64,000 bases of DNA from Chinchilla lanigera. Its lineage: Eukaryota; Chordata; Mammalia; Rodentia; Chinchillidae. The notes beneath the pieces were generated by a model, which had not been told where the DNA came from, searched no databases, and was given only the letters and a program-made list of their open reading frames with translations. Positions 21,831 to 31,689 of the stretch are shown piece by piece. Location: NCBI RefSeq assembly GCF_000276665.1, contig NW_004955423.1, forward strand, positions 4,268,153-4,332,152, written 5' to 3'. Made by a program: the position numbers and the translations under genes. The first letter of the stretch is position 1. Each line of letters opens with the position of its first letter.

Positions 21831-22386
21831 ATATGAGGTGTGACTGGAAAAACACAGGAAATATTTAAATTTTCAAAATTACAGTAAGACACATTGCTAT
21901 TAATTCCCCTCAACATACCCCACCCCTCCTGCTTTCCACACACTTATCTCATCTTTTTTGCCACTTTTGCCAGTTGTCCTTTTTGTGTCATTAGCTGCAC
22001 TGTTGTGGCTGCCTCAATGTCCTGAACTGATTCAGAACATTTACCTGTCATGGTGGTTTTGACTTCGGGAAGAGTCACACAGGGCCAGGTCCGGTGAGTG
22101 CGGGAGTGAGGATGCAGTGATGTTTTCACCAGCCTGCCTCTCCACTGGATGGCACTCAGCAACAGCATTCATTTTACTTTATTATTTTTTTTAATCACAT
22201 CACGTATGTAAAGAAACTCACAAAGGAGGACTTCCAGAACTGCTTTAGAAAGTGGCAAGAATGACGGGATACGTGTCTTCGAAATGAGAGGGAGTATTCT
22301 GAGGGGGATTAATGGCAATGTGTCTTCTAATGTAATAAATTTATTTATTCAAACACTCACTTTATATGTTGATCACATCTCATATG
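21831..22386. mobile_element. Fold-back mariner DNA transposon relic
   Basis: Two C-terminal halves of a mariner transposase lie head to head. On the minus strand (about 22168 to 21831): 'cactcaccggacctggccc' (S-P-D-L-A-P, the C-terminal catalytic Asp region), then a frame reading 'SVQDIEAATTVQL', then 'gaggggaattaatagcaatg' and the terminal repeat. On the plus strand (about 22205-22386): 'aaggaggacttccagaactg', 'gagggggattaatggcaatg', then a terminal repeat. The outer ends 'atatgaggtgtgactgg' and (reverse) 'atatgagatgtgatcaa' match. Both halves are frameshifted and dead. Confidence 0.8.
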
Positions 22387-22389
22387 TCC

Positions 22390-22775
22390 ATGAAGCATCT
22401 GATTACACGTTAAGAAAACGGATGTAAAGGAAACCGGAGAGTGGGCTTAAAATGACTTTTTGCCTACAGCATGAGGGAACAGGTTCCTCAGACTCAGGCG
22501 GCGGAGCCCACACGATGCCCCCCCACATCTCAGCACAACGTGCTCATGTCATCCCAGTTAACACAGTAAAGGAAAGACAGTGAATACCAACAACAGCAAG
22601 TAAAATATTTCTCTGTTTACACAAACAGGAAACTTAGTATTGCTTTCTTGCCCTTTCCAAATACCCTACATAGCAACATCCTCCTCCTGGCAGTCAAATG
22701 CTCTGGTGCTCTCCACACGACGAAATTACAGTGTTCCAACAGTGTCACAAAACTGTCCAGGAAGCCATTAAATGG
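22390..22775. other. Unassigned sequence, no gene seen
   Basis: No repeat is recognised. The 234-codon open frame starting at 22648 crosses the ID at 22779-22862 and the MIR at 23015-23135. Confidence 0.5.
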
Positions 22776-22778
22776 AAG

Positions 22779-22862
22779 GCAGGACTGGGAGCACAACTCA
22801 GTGGTAAAATGCTTGCCTAGCGTGCTCAAGGGCCCCGGCATCACCCCCGGCCCCAAAGGAAG
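22779..22862 (+). mobile_element. Old ID-like SINE
   Basis: 'ggcaggactgggagcacaac', 'tcagtggtaaaatgcttgcc' and 'ctcaagggccccggcatcac' form an older ID form without the young-subfamily diagnostic bases. Confidence 0.75.
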
Positions 22863-23014
22863 GCAGCAGAGGGATATGTGTCAAGATATGAACTGCCCTA
22901 AGCAAGTAATGAGTACTTGTGATTATTCAGTAGCAGTATTATTACTGTGCCCTCCTCTGGTTCAAGCTGTGTCAGAGTTTAAAAACCTGCCTTCTTTTCA
23001 CTGTCCTGTCAAAT

Positions 23015-23135
23015 GTGAGAGTAACTATTGTCCCAGTTTACAAGCGGGAAGCTGGGATTCAGAGACGTTAAGCAGGCTCCTGAAGGTCACCCTGTTGGAA
23101 GTGCTGGGACTTGAACTCTTTATCAAACTCCAGGC
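23015..23135 (-). repeat. MIR SINE relic
   Basis: 'cccagtttacaagcgggaagctgggattcagagacgttaagcaggctcctgaaggtcac' followed by 'gtgctgggacttgaactc' is the MIR core in reverse. Confidence 0.75.
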
Positions 23136-23139
23136 TCTG

Positions 23140-23990
23140 ATCCCCTCCCCTGCCTCCCCAGCGTCAGGATCCGAAAAAAACGGAAGCAGCTTGCAGTTCT
23201 CCACAAATCCTTACCCAAATAAATGTACTCCCCCAGATGCCTGGTACGTACCCTTGCTTTCATTAGAGTATGACCTCACATACATGATTTCTGAACCTTG
23301 GATGCAAATATATGTGGAACTTACAAGCTCTCAAGTGCTGAACAGATGTTAGGTATTATTTTTATTATTAAGTGGGTGTTTTCCTTCAGTGACTAACGTC
23401 AGGAAATAGAAAGGGCCCCATTCCACACAGTCTACCTTGGCTGCAGCCCTCCCTAAAGATGAACTTATAAAGGCTTGCTTGCTGTGAGATCATTTTCCTT
23501 GATACCAAGGAACAGAACAAAGAATGTTCACGCACTTGGGTTCCTGCAGAAAGGCCCATCTGCAGTTTTAGGTACGGGCTGTCATACCACAGCTGCTGCT
23601 CACATACCGTGCCCTACTTTCTTCAGCAGTGAGAAAGGAGAAAAAGAATAATGTGAACTGTGCTCTCAACTACCTGGTTTGTTTTCCTACAAACTTTACC
23701 TATAAAGTATCAGCAATAATGAGTAAGCAAGAAACAGATCAAAGTGCGCACTCTCAGCTGGGATGAACGCCTCCCTCAGCCAGTTGCTGGCAAGGGCAGC
23801 TGTCTGGGCTTTCACCAAGCACCCAGCTCCTCCAAAGTCTCTGTGTCTCCACTGACATTCACAGGCTGCTAGTGCTAAACAGGATCTGAAGGGTTACTTT
23901 ACAAAGGAAGTAATTACCGTCCCCAGAGAGGAACACTCAGAGTTCGGCATTATCTGTTGAATTGTCAATATTCCAATTACATTATGTGTA
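23140..23990. other. Unassigned sequence, no gene seen
   Basis: No coding evidence and no repeat is recognised. Confidence 0.45.
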
Positions 23991-24006
23991 CTACACGTCA
24001 GATGCT

Positions 24007-24050
24007 AGGGCCGGGGATATCGCTCAGCTGCACAGCATTGCAGTACCAAA

Positions 24051-24096
<46 letters not shown>

Positions 24097-24114
24097 ATAT
24101 AAATAAACTCAGAC
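24007..24114 (+). mobile_element. Truncated ID SINE with a (GT)n tail
   Basis: 'agggccggggatatcgctcagctgcacagc' is the ID 5' half. The 3' half is mostly missing. A 42-bp (GT)21 run fills 24053-24094. A 16-bp TSD 'ctacac(g/a)tcagatgct' at 23991-24006 and 24115-24130 brackets ID and microsatellite together. Confidence 0.85.
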
Positions 24115-24134
24115 CTACACATCAGATGCTGTAG

Positions 24135-24530
24135 CGCACACAAGAGGTGTTCCATTAGCCTCTCCTGGTTTTCCTCTCGTACTCCTGCCCTGCTGAAATC
24201 CCATGATTAGTCATTTTAACAGTGGCCTCGAAGACCCAGAAGCCAGGGCTACGTCAGCTCCTTCAGGGCATCTCTCTCCAGCAGAGGCTCTGCTGAGGGT
24301 GTCTTGCACCGCCTCCTCTTTTACCATCTCAGTATGACCCTGCACCATCAGAAAAGCCCACCAGTCTCTTCTCCTTAGCCCCACTCTTGTGTGTTTCTCT
24401 CTTATTAAAAACAGAACAAACCAAAAACTCTATTTTGATCCTGCAACCTCTCCAAGCTGCCCGCCACACTGCCATCCAAAGCAACTTCTGAAAGTACCCT
24501 CCAGAAGAGCCTTTTTAAAACTCCTCTACT
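24135..24530. other. Unassigned sequence
   Basis: No gene is recognised. The pyrimidine-rich character may reflect an L2 5' piece but this is not assignable. Confidence 0.35.
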
Positions 24531-24531
24531 G

Positions 24532-24712
24532 TCCGGCATGGTGGTGCACATCGGTAATCCCTACACTCTGGGGGGCTGAGGCAGGGGGATAACATGCTTG
24601 AGCCCAGCCTGGGCAACTCTGTGACTTAGCAGAACCCAATTTCAAAATAAAAAAGGGCTGGGGATATAGCTCAGTGCAAAGGCCTTGGGTTCCAACCCTA
24701 GTTCTACTACTT
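24532..24712 (+). mobile_element. B1-ID composite SINE
   Basis: B1 part: 'gtccggcatggtggtgcaca', 'gctgaggcagggggataac', 'tgagcccagcctgggcaac', ending 'caatttcaaaataaaaa'. Then the ID part at 24655: 'gggctggggatatagctcag' and 'ggccttgggttcc'. The B1 has a single copy of the 'agcccagcctggg' segment. Confidence 0.85.
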
Positions 24713-24799
24713 ACTAACTGGCAGCCAAAATCCCACCCATTACCTGCCCCATTCCTTCTCATCACACCCTATTCTCCATACTCATGCTCATCCCAGACA

Positions 24800-25190
24800 G
24801 AACCTATGCTGTTCCCCGGACTTCATCAGCGACTCACGCCGCTCTGGTGCCTGGCACGCCTCCTCCTCCTCCTGCAAACTGCCACCCACTTCCCCAGGCC
24901 TGGCTCACATGTCACTCTTCCTGAAAGAATCACTCTCTTATAGCAACATGTTAATTCCTGTTCTTCAATAAATAATGATTTGTCCATTAATTCACCAGAT
25001 ATTAAGCATCTAGACACCAGTACTCTGGCGGGAACCTGAAGACAGCTGCAGTTTGAAACACAAGTGATCAACCAGTGAAAAATTTACATAGCATTATGTG
25101 CTCGTGGAGGTTCTTCCCAAATAGACTGTGAACTTCCTGAGAGCAAAGAGTGACGGCCCCGCCTTTTAGTGTTTCCCACAGCACTTGTCC
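24800..25190 (+). repeat. LINE L2 3' end relic
   Basis: 'gccacccacttccccaggcctggctcacatgtcactcttcctgaaagaatcactc', 'agactgtgaacttcctgagagcaaagag' and 'tttcccacagcacttgtcctc' follow the L2 3' end, with a possible rearrangement in the middle. Confidence 0.6.
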
Positions 25191-25300
25191 TCTGTGAACT
25201 CACAGAGCTTTGAGGACATCTCACTTGAATAAACATAAAGGTACTTTAATTTACCTGTTTACCCTTGGGTGGGTTCACATTAATTTTTTTAAAACTTCCA

Positions 25301-25446
25301 GGCTGGGCTTGGAGGTGCATGCCTGTAAGCCCAAAACCCAGGAGGATAGTTTCAAGTTCGAGACCAGCCCGGGCCACAAAGTGAGCTCAAGGCCAGCCTG
25401 AACTGCACGGCGAGACTCTGTCTCAAAAAGACAAAAAATAAAAAAT
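25301..25446 (+). mobile_element. B1 SINE, duplicated type
   Basis: 'ggctgggcttggaggtgcatg', 'gttcgagaccagcccgggcc', then 'gctcaaggccagcctgaac' (second copy of the segment), 'gcgagactctgtctc'. TSD-like 'aaaac(c)ttcca' at 25291-25300 and about 25450-25460. Confidence 0.9.
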
Positions 25447-25499
25447 GAAAAACCTTCCAACATCTAGTCCAGAGCACAGCACAAAACAGTCATGCAGCA

Positions 25500-26520
25500 A
25501 ATCCAACAAATGAATGAATGAATGAACAGAAACAAGAAATAAAACTATCATGACGGCACAGGTATGTCTGTCTTAGCTTGTGGCCGTGGGCCCACCCTGG
25601 CACATATGAGGACACAACACACATACACAAAATAACAATAGACAAGGTTCTAGAGGAACTTTTCTCTCAACCAGTTTACAGCCTTTATAATCTCTGGCCC
25701 CAGAACACATTCAAAATAATCCTTGTGGCCAGCTTAGAACAAGGAAAAGAGGTGCTGGTCTCTGCTCCCACCAGGGTGGGCCTTCTTTTCACTCTCTCAG
25801 GTACCCGCTGTCCTGGGTACCCAGCCTTGGACTCCCAACCCCTTCCAACACACTGTTACACCGCCATGGCTGGCGCACGACGGACTGCTTCCAGATGAAG
25901 ACTCATGAACAGCTCAGAGAAAGGCTCACATTAGCTGGGCCAACGCCATCTCTCAGTTGGTGGCTGGGGCTCCCTTCGTGTGGCCTTGCCGCTCTGGGCC
26001 AAGGGTCATCAGGCCAATGACCATGTCATTCGCTGTCTATTTGGAAATCAAAGCAGAGGCCAAAAATAAAGCTTAGTGAAACCTTACAAGCTTAACAGAG
26101 TAGAAACCACAAAGAGCTCATGCCCAAGGGCAAGCTAGTGGTCCTGGGGTAGTATATGCTGGTCAGCACTTGTAACTTCTCCACAAACCCTGCCCAGAAC
26201 CACCCTCGTGTCTGAGGCCTGGTCTGCTTCCACAACTCAGCACCTGGTCTGCTTCCACTCATGTGGTTTCAAACTCTTTCTTGAAGGCCAAGTATGGATG
26301 CCATTTCATGAATAAAAATAATCTTCTTTTCCTGACGGGGAAAGAACGCCCTCAAAGGGAAAAGTGATGGTCTGGGATCTAAGTACAACTTGCCACTGTA
26401 TTAGCACCCCCATGTCTTCCCTTTTCACTTGCCTATTATTACAAACCTTCTCACTTACTCACCCGTCCTCCTCCTCTTCCTGCCTTCCACGGTGGCGCCC
26501 CCTGCCTTTCCTTTTCTTCA
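25500..26520. other. Unassigned sequence, possible old LTR material
   Basis: Starts with (atga)n at 25512-25527. 'agggtgggccttcttttcac' and 'gtacccgctgtcctgggtac' (about 25775-25822) and 'aaaaataaagcttag' (26062) could belong to an old LTR, but I cannot name one. No coding evidence. Confidence 0.3.
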
Positions 26521-26524
26521 TCTT

Positions 26525-26870
26525 ACTGTGATAGTGTGGGTCTGCAATGTCACCCAGTGCCTATGTGTTAAAAGCCTGGTCCCCAGTTTGGCCCTCTTAA
26601 AGAGGAAACTAAGAGGCAGAGCCTTGTGAGAGGTCTTAGGTCATTAGGGGCATGCTTTTAAAGGATACTGAGATCCTGAGGCCTTTCTTTCTTTTGTTCC
26701 CAGACAGGAGGTAAATGGCTTCCTTGGCCTATGCACCTGCTCTGCTGCACTGTTCTTCTACAGGCCCAAAGTAGGGACTGAACCCTTCAAAACTGTGATC
26801 CAAGGTAAATTTTTCCTCTTTGAAGTTCACTGTCTTATCTTCTTGGAGTAATGGAAAGCTGACTAACACT
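26525..26870 (+). mobile_element. MaLR-type solo LTR
   Basis: 'tgatagtgtgggtctgcaatg', 'gttaaaagcctggtccccag', 'ggtcttaggtcattagggg', 'gggactgaacccttcaaaac' and 'gtaatggaaagctgactaac' are in the same order as the LTR at 8563. Confidence 0.8.
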
Positions 26871-27095
26871 CATCTCTGGCCAGCTGCAGTTCCTGTTCAA
26901 ATCTCTGCATGCTGTGCACCTGAACTCAAGCTGCTGAAAGAAGTGCTAAATCATGCTGACAAGTTCTACCTTGAATTAAATTTCAGTGCTTAGTTAGCCT
27001 GGTCATCCTAGTATATTTCCTAGCCCACACTCCTTCCCTTCCTTACATCTCTCTCTAGAAATCTCCTCCTCATCCTCAACCAAAATACCTTTGGC

Positions 27096-27437
27096 TCCTC
27101 TTATATGAAAAACCCAAATAAAGAGCGAAATAAAAGACAATGGGGAGTAGAGATAGATCTTACTCAAATGGGAAGGGGCTCCAGAGATACAGGACAGAGA
27201 AGAAAGGGGAGGGAAGGAGGACGAAAAAGGCATTAAGATGTGTTACGTACAGGGACCAACTCCACACGTGGAATGCAGACATGATGTACTGCAAATGTGC
27301 ACTGATAAAAAATAAAAACAGGGGCTGGGGATTTAGCTCAGCGGCAAAGCGCCTGCCTCGCAAGCGCAAGGTCGTGAGTTCAGTTCCCGGTACCGGAGAA
27401 AAACCAAAAAAAAAAAAAAAAAATAAAAACAGAACAA
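27096..27437 (+). mobile_element. LINE-1 3' end, lineage B, interrupted by an ID
   Basis: 'gctcctcttatatgaaaaaccc', a purine tract at 27170-27230, 'gatgtgttacgtacaggg', 'atgatgtactgcaaatgtgc' and 'actgataaaaaataaaaac'. The ID at 27321-27420 sits in the L1 tail. Confidence 0.85.
27321..27420 (+). mobile_element. ID-type SINE, full length
   Basis: TSD 'aaataaaaaca' on both sides (27310-27320 and 27421-27431). Consensus body apart from 'gcctcgcaagcg' in place of 'gcctggcaagcg'. Confidence 0.95.
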
Positions 27438-27589
27438 AATAAAAGTCCACGGTTTATATTTCTCTGAGAAAATATGAACGAAGAAGCATTTCCATACTCC
27501 CACTTCCACGTTTACCAGCCTCCTTGCAGTCATATCTACACTCTCTCTCCTATTTAGGTGAATGAATTAAATGCCTCTATCTAAAGGAA

Positions 27590-28190
27590 CTCTCATATTT
27601 GCATGTGGATCCCAATTTCTATACCACACACACCTCCATTTGTCCCGCAGCTGTCTCTTCTCTTTGAAGTCAGCAATATCCCCTCTCTCACGGACGGTTC
27701 CTATCAGCACATTACATTGTCATTTCCCCATCTGTAAAAAGCCCTCCCCTCACCTCACAACCTTCTCCAGGTTCCATTTTACCCTTCTGCTCCCTTTTTA
27801 CAGGAAAACTCCTCAAGAGATGTCCATACTCATCTTCATTCTCATGAGAACCCAATCTAATCAGGCTTCCACTCAACCAAAACATCCTGCTGCAGCTACT
27901 CGTGTATCCCTGCAGATCCTCCAGCGCGCCAGCACCGTGCCTGAGAGCCTATGTGAGGCCGAACTGCTTCTGGGCGCTCTTCCCCCAAAATTATCCACAC
28001 AGCTCTTGCCATCGCTCTCTACCTTGTCACTCATACATCTGGCCCCTCCCCAGGCCCCTTCCTGAATTTCCTTTTCCTCCATAGCATTTACTGCCACATG
28101 ACATATTACAAATTTGTTTGGTTATTACCCATCCTTCCTCCCCCACTGGTTTCCTAATTAGTAAGGTTTTAAATGTCATAATGTGTATAG
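27590..28190 (+). repeat. LINE L2 relic, long
   Basis: Pyrimidine-rich L2-like sequence: 'gcacattacattgtcatttc', 'tccatagcatttactgccac', then 'ttgtttggttattacccatc' at the 3' side. The 164-codon frame at 27571-28065 falls within it, so I do not call a gene. Confidence 0.5.
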
Positions 28191-28765
28191 AAGGCTTTTA
28201 TTCTATGACTTACAGATTTTCTTAGACCACAGAATATTTCCTGAATCATCCCAAGGCCAACTGTTGAAAACCTAATTTGTACTTGGTAGCAGTCTCCTTT
28301 CTACAGGGGAGAAGACTGCAGCTAGGAAGGCGCTAGCAAGCATCTCAAGTTACTCCAATGAGGTAAACACGACCTGAACACACTTATCCACATGCCCTGA
28401 TGTGATGGGTTCTATACACAGGTGCCACTTCAAAGTCATGAGAAAGATTACACTGGGTATAAAACACTATTTGATGAAATGCTTGTCCATAATTTTTCAG
28501 ATTATTTCATAATCATTCAAATGCTAAAATCACTTGGTGGACAAAGATTCCCCCCTACACATACATTTTCCAAGTAAACAAGTGGTAGTCAGTATAATAT
28601 AGTCCACAATGCCTGAATAAAGTGATACCACCTTTCTTCATTAATTGTCCAGAGAAGGGATAAATTCGAAGAAAAACAAGTATACTTAAAAAACAACACT
28701 TCCATCAAATGGTTCTGCTGCTACATTACAAGAACAATAGTCATTTTGGAAACCTCAGCTACAGA
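28190..28765. other. Unassigned sequence
   Basis: No gene. 'ctacaggggagaagactgcagc' near 28300 may be a small MIR remnant. Confidence 0.4.
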
Positions 28766-28769
28766 AATA

Positions 28770-29100
28770 CGCCAAAGCCTAGAAGAGCTACATATGCATG
28801 ATGAGCCACATTACAGCTTGTAGTATTTTGCGTAACAGTAGAGCTCATTTTCCAACCACAGTACAACAGTATGCCCACTAAAAAGAATACTACATAGCCA
28901 TGAAACAGTGTGATGACATATTAACATGAGAACAGTAGTGATTTAAATGTTCTTTACACTACAACATTAACCACATTTTTGGAAGTAGGAAAGAGATCAA
29001 GACATTAACAGGGCTGTGCAAGGTTTTTTCATTACTTCCCAAAACTTATATTACTTTTATAATTCAAGTGTATAGCTAAAATTTTTAATTAAAAAATACA
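28770..29100 (+). repeat. Old LINE-1 relic
   Basis: 'actaaaaagaatactacatagccatgaaacagtg' resembles the L1 ORF2 C-terminal 'gaatactatgcagccat' motif. 'cccaaaacttatattac' and 'aaaattttta' follow. Confidence 0.4.
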
Positions 29101-29104
29101 CATC

Positions 29105-29630
29105 TGTAGCACACAGACATTAATAGGAAAAGGCTTAAACTGCATATTCTGTTTTATGAACTGCTGCTTCTTGAGAATTGAGTCAATACACTGTTTCAAG
29201 TTCCCAATCATTCTCAACTTCTCAAATTTATTTTGTATTTTTAGATAATATTCTGTATTTGGTAGCTGTTTTAATGTCCAAGTACTTTAGGTTTCTATAA
29301 AAATGTTATCACTTAAACATCTAGAGAAGAGACATCTTAAAATGTCACCTATTTCAACAGACTGAACTACATAGAAAATACTTATCACTGCCGCTTCTTG
29401 TGTGAAGAAGCCAAAGACTACCTATTTCCTTTACCATTCATGTTTACGCTACATAGGAACGATATACTCATTTCTCATCACAAATGGAAAGACAGAAAAG
29501 TAGCTCAGTTTTATTGAAGATTCTACATTCCATCTAGCATTTTAGCAACACAGTATGTAATTTAAGCCTTTTTTCTGTTAAGAAATTGGAATAATTGTGT
29601 AAAACTAACAAGAATTCAACCATTTATTCA
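29105..29630. other. AT-rich unassigned sequence
   Basis: No repeat or gene is recognised. Confidence 0.45.
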
Positions 29631-29634
29631 ACAT

Positions 29635-30090
29635 ATACTTGTAAGTCACAAGTTTTAGAAGCCTCCTGCTATATAGAAAAACATAAAAACCTAGTTCTAG
29701 TACTCGGGAAACTTACGATCTAGACGAAGAGATAAGAACAACTGTCAGCAGTACCAGGTGAGTAAAGTGAGTGTGTGTGTCTAGCAGTGTGTAGCATGTA
29801 TCAGCTGTTTAATACACGTCACCCAAGTAAACAAGTGGATGAAAAGTGTCAAAAGAGATATAAAGAGTAACAAAGGATGGAAAATTTTAATTTAGACTAG
29901 GAGACTTGGTGATATAAATGCGTTGGAAAGAGAAGAGATAGGCAGATAAAAGAGTAACACTGGAACAGTTAAAGCCAGTAGGTAAGAACCTGGTTTTCAT
30001 TTTGTGGGAAGTGGAGGACCACTGAAGATCTTTAAACAGGACAATAATGTAATAATATATGTAATATCTGAAAAAGTGATTCTGACATTC
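29635..30090. repeat. L3/L2-like ancient LINE relic
   Basis: 'tcgggaaacttacgatctag', 'gaacctggttttcattttgtgggaagtggaggaccactgaagatctttaaacaggacaat' matches the common ancient LINE order 'gagcttacattctag', 'ggattttattctaagtg', 'gaagccattgg..gttttaagcagg'. Confidence 0.55.
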
Positions 30091-30094
30091 AGGA

Positions 30095-30450
30095 CAGCCG
30101 TGCGTTCAGGTTAACAGTAAAGAGACTACTATACCAGTTCACACAAGAAGACACAAAGTGACGAACTCAAAGGTTGACTGGGGATAGAAAGGGAAAAAAG
30201 AAAACAAAAATAATACATACATATATGTATCTAGCCAGGTAGGCAAGAGCTGCTGCCTTAAGTACTATTTCCTGATTTAGAGTCAACCAATATTTACATA
30301 AGCCCTATATACACATAAGGCACCAGGTCCAGAATTTCTGCATTCTCATGTGGCAGTTTTGCTACCCCCTTGTACTAAGGATATAGAGACTATGTCTCTA
30401 TAGGACACTCAGCAAGTAAATGTTAGACCTCTTCCGCCTGCCCTGTTTTA
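30095..30450. other. Unassigned sequence, no gene seen
   Basis: Nothing recognisable. Confidence 0.4.
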
Positions 30451-30463
30451 AAATGAAAATCAA

Positions 30464-30599
30464 GGGGCTGGGGATTTAGTTCAGTGGCACAGGGCCTGCC
30501 TGGCAAGCGCAAGGTCGTGAGTTCCATTCCTGGTACCAGAAAAAAAAAACCAAAAACCAAAAACCAAAGGGAAAAAATAAATAAATAAATAAATAAATA
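30464..30599 (+). mobile_element. ID-type SINE with (AAAT)n tail
   Basis: TSD 'aaatgaaaatcaa' at 30451-30463 and 30600-30612. The body 'agttcagtggcacagggcctgcc' and 'gtgagttccattcc' precedes 'ccaaaaaccaaaaacc' and an (aaat)n run at 30575-30599. Confidence 0.95.
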
Positions 30600-30884
30600 A
30601 AATGAAAATCAAACCTAGTTCTCTACCTACAATTCTAGTATTTTTTCTGGTTTATTACAAATGCTGAACCTACAAGATTTCATCTACATTGCAACTAAGA
30701 ATAGAGTCTAAAACTCATCACTCCAATGCTGAAGTATTTTATATTAAACACATTACCCAATGGTTTTAGAAGCTTGAAAGTCAGTGTTTCAATTTAGATT
30801 TGATAATCTAACCAATCTACCTTTATCTCCTCTTCAATTTCCTATTCTCACAAACCCTACAATCAGCTGTTCAACATCCCCTTT

Positions 30885-31035
30885 CTTATGTATCCTAATC
30901 AAATTCCCTCCTTGTCCCTAGCAAATTTCCTCATCTACAAAATAAGGATAACAGTACCATACCTCTTAAACATGCAAAATACACAGAAAAATGCCTTATA
31001 CACAGTAAACACCAAATAAATGTTAATTATTTTTA
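30885..31035 (+). repeat. MIR SINE relic
   Basis: 'gcaaatttcctcatctacaaaataaggataacagtaccatacctctt' and 'gccttatacacagtaaacaccaaataaatgtt' form the MIR 3' half. Confidence 0.75.
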
Positions 31036-31134
31036 TTCCTGCCCCTTCCAACCTTGTGTGTCTCCACACCGCCTCTGGATTGCTCTAGGAAGAATTAAAT
31101 GGCTCCTACTTCACTGTTTTTATAATTTGATTTT

Positions 31135-31284
31135 TTTTTTTTTTTTTTTGAGACAAGGGCTCACTGTACAGTTCAGGCTGCCCCTGAACTCACTATGTAG
31201 CCCAGGCTGGCCTCAAACTTGCAGCAATCCTCCTACCTCAGCCTCCTGAGTGCTGGGATTACGAGCGGGTACCACCATGCTGGC
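31135..31284 (-). mobile_element. B1 SINE, duplicated type, minus strand
   Basis: TSD 'tataatttgatttt' at 31121-31134 and 31285-31298. Reads 'gagacaagggctcactgtac', 'gaactcactatgtagcccagg' after a first copy of the segment, 'agtgctgggattacgag', 'accatgctgg'. Confidence 0.95.
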
Positions 31285-31311
31285 TATAATTTGATTTTAA
31301 AGGTTTGTTTT

Positions 31312-31412
31312 TTGGGTTTTATTTTGAGGGGGGCGGGTTGGAACCAGGAATCAAACTCAGGGTCTCACACCTGCCAGGCAGGCGCTGTGCCACTAAGCTA
31401 CATTCTTGGCCC
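31312..31412 (-). mobile_element. ID-type SINE, minus strand
   Basis: 'ggaaccaggaatcaaactc', 'cacctgccaggcaggcgctg', 'ctaagctacattcttggccc'. Flanks 'aaaggtttgtttt' (31298-31310) and 'taaggtttttttt' (31414 on) suggest an imperfect TSD. Confidence 0.9.
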
Positions 31413-31689
31413 CTAAGGTTTTTTTTAAATCACAGTCTCATTTATATTCTGGTTCATGTGCATGTGGCTTATTTTTCCAATTAGAATATAAAAGCAGCAC
31501 CTCCTTTACACTTTCCCCCCACAAGGCTAGCAGGATGATGGGGTACACAGGAAGTCCTAAATATATAAATGATGAATACAGTCAATTATACTGTGATCAG
31601 TAAATCATTTATCAAATTTAAAATAAATTTAATATGATTTTACAACACACATCATTAGAATTATAGCTACTAGAGGACCACATTTGTTA

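Noticed and set aside
21944..22168. Minus-strand frame of 74 codons as a possible domesticated transposase gene
   Set aside because: It is part of a dead, frameshifted mariner copy lacking the 5' half of the transposase. No evidence of domestication.
22648..23352. Open frame of 234 codons, the longest in the window
   Set aside because: It runs through an ID-like SINE (22779-22862) and a reverse MIR (23015-23135), has no domain, and no splice or promoter support. Chance frame in repeats.
27571..28065. Open frame of 164 codons on the plus strand
   Set aside because: It lies in pyrimidine-rich L2-derived sequence with low-complexity Ser/Pro/Leu composition and no recognisable family.
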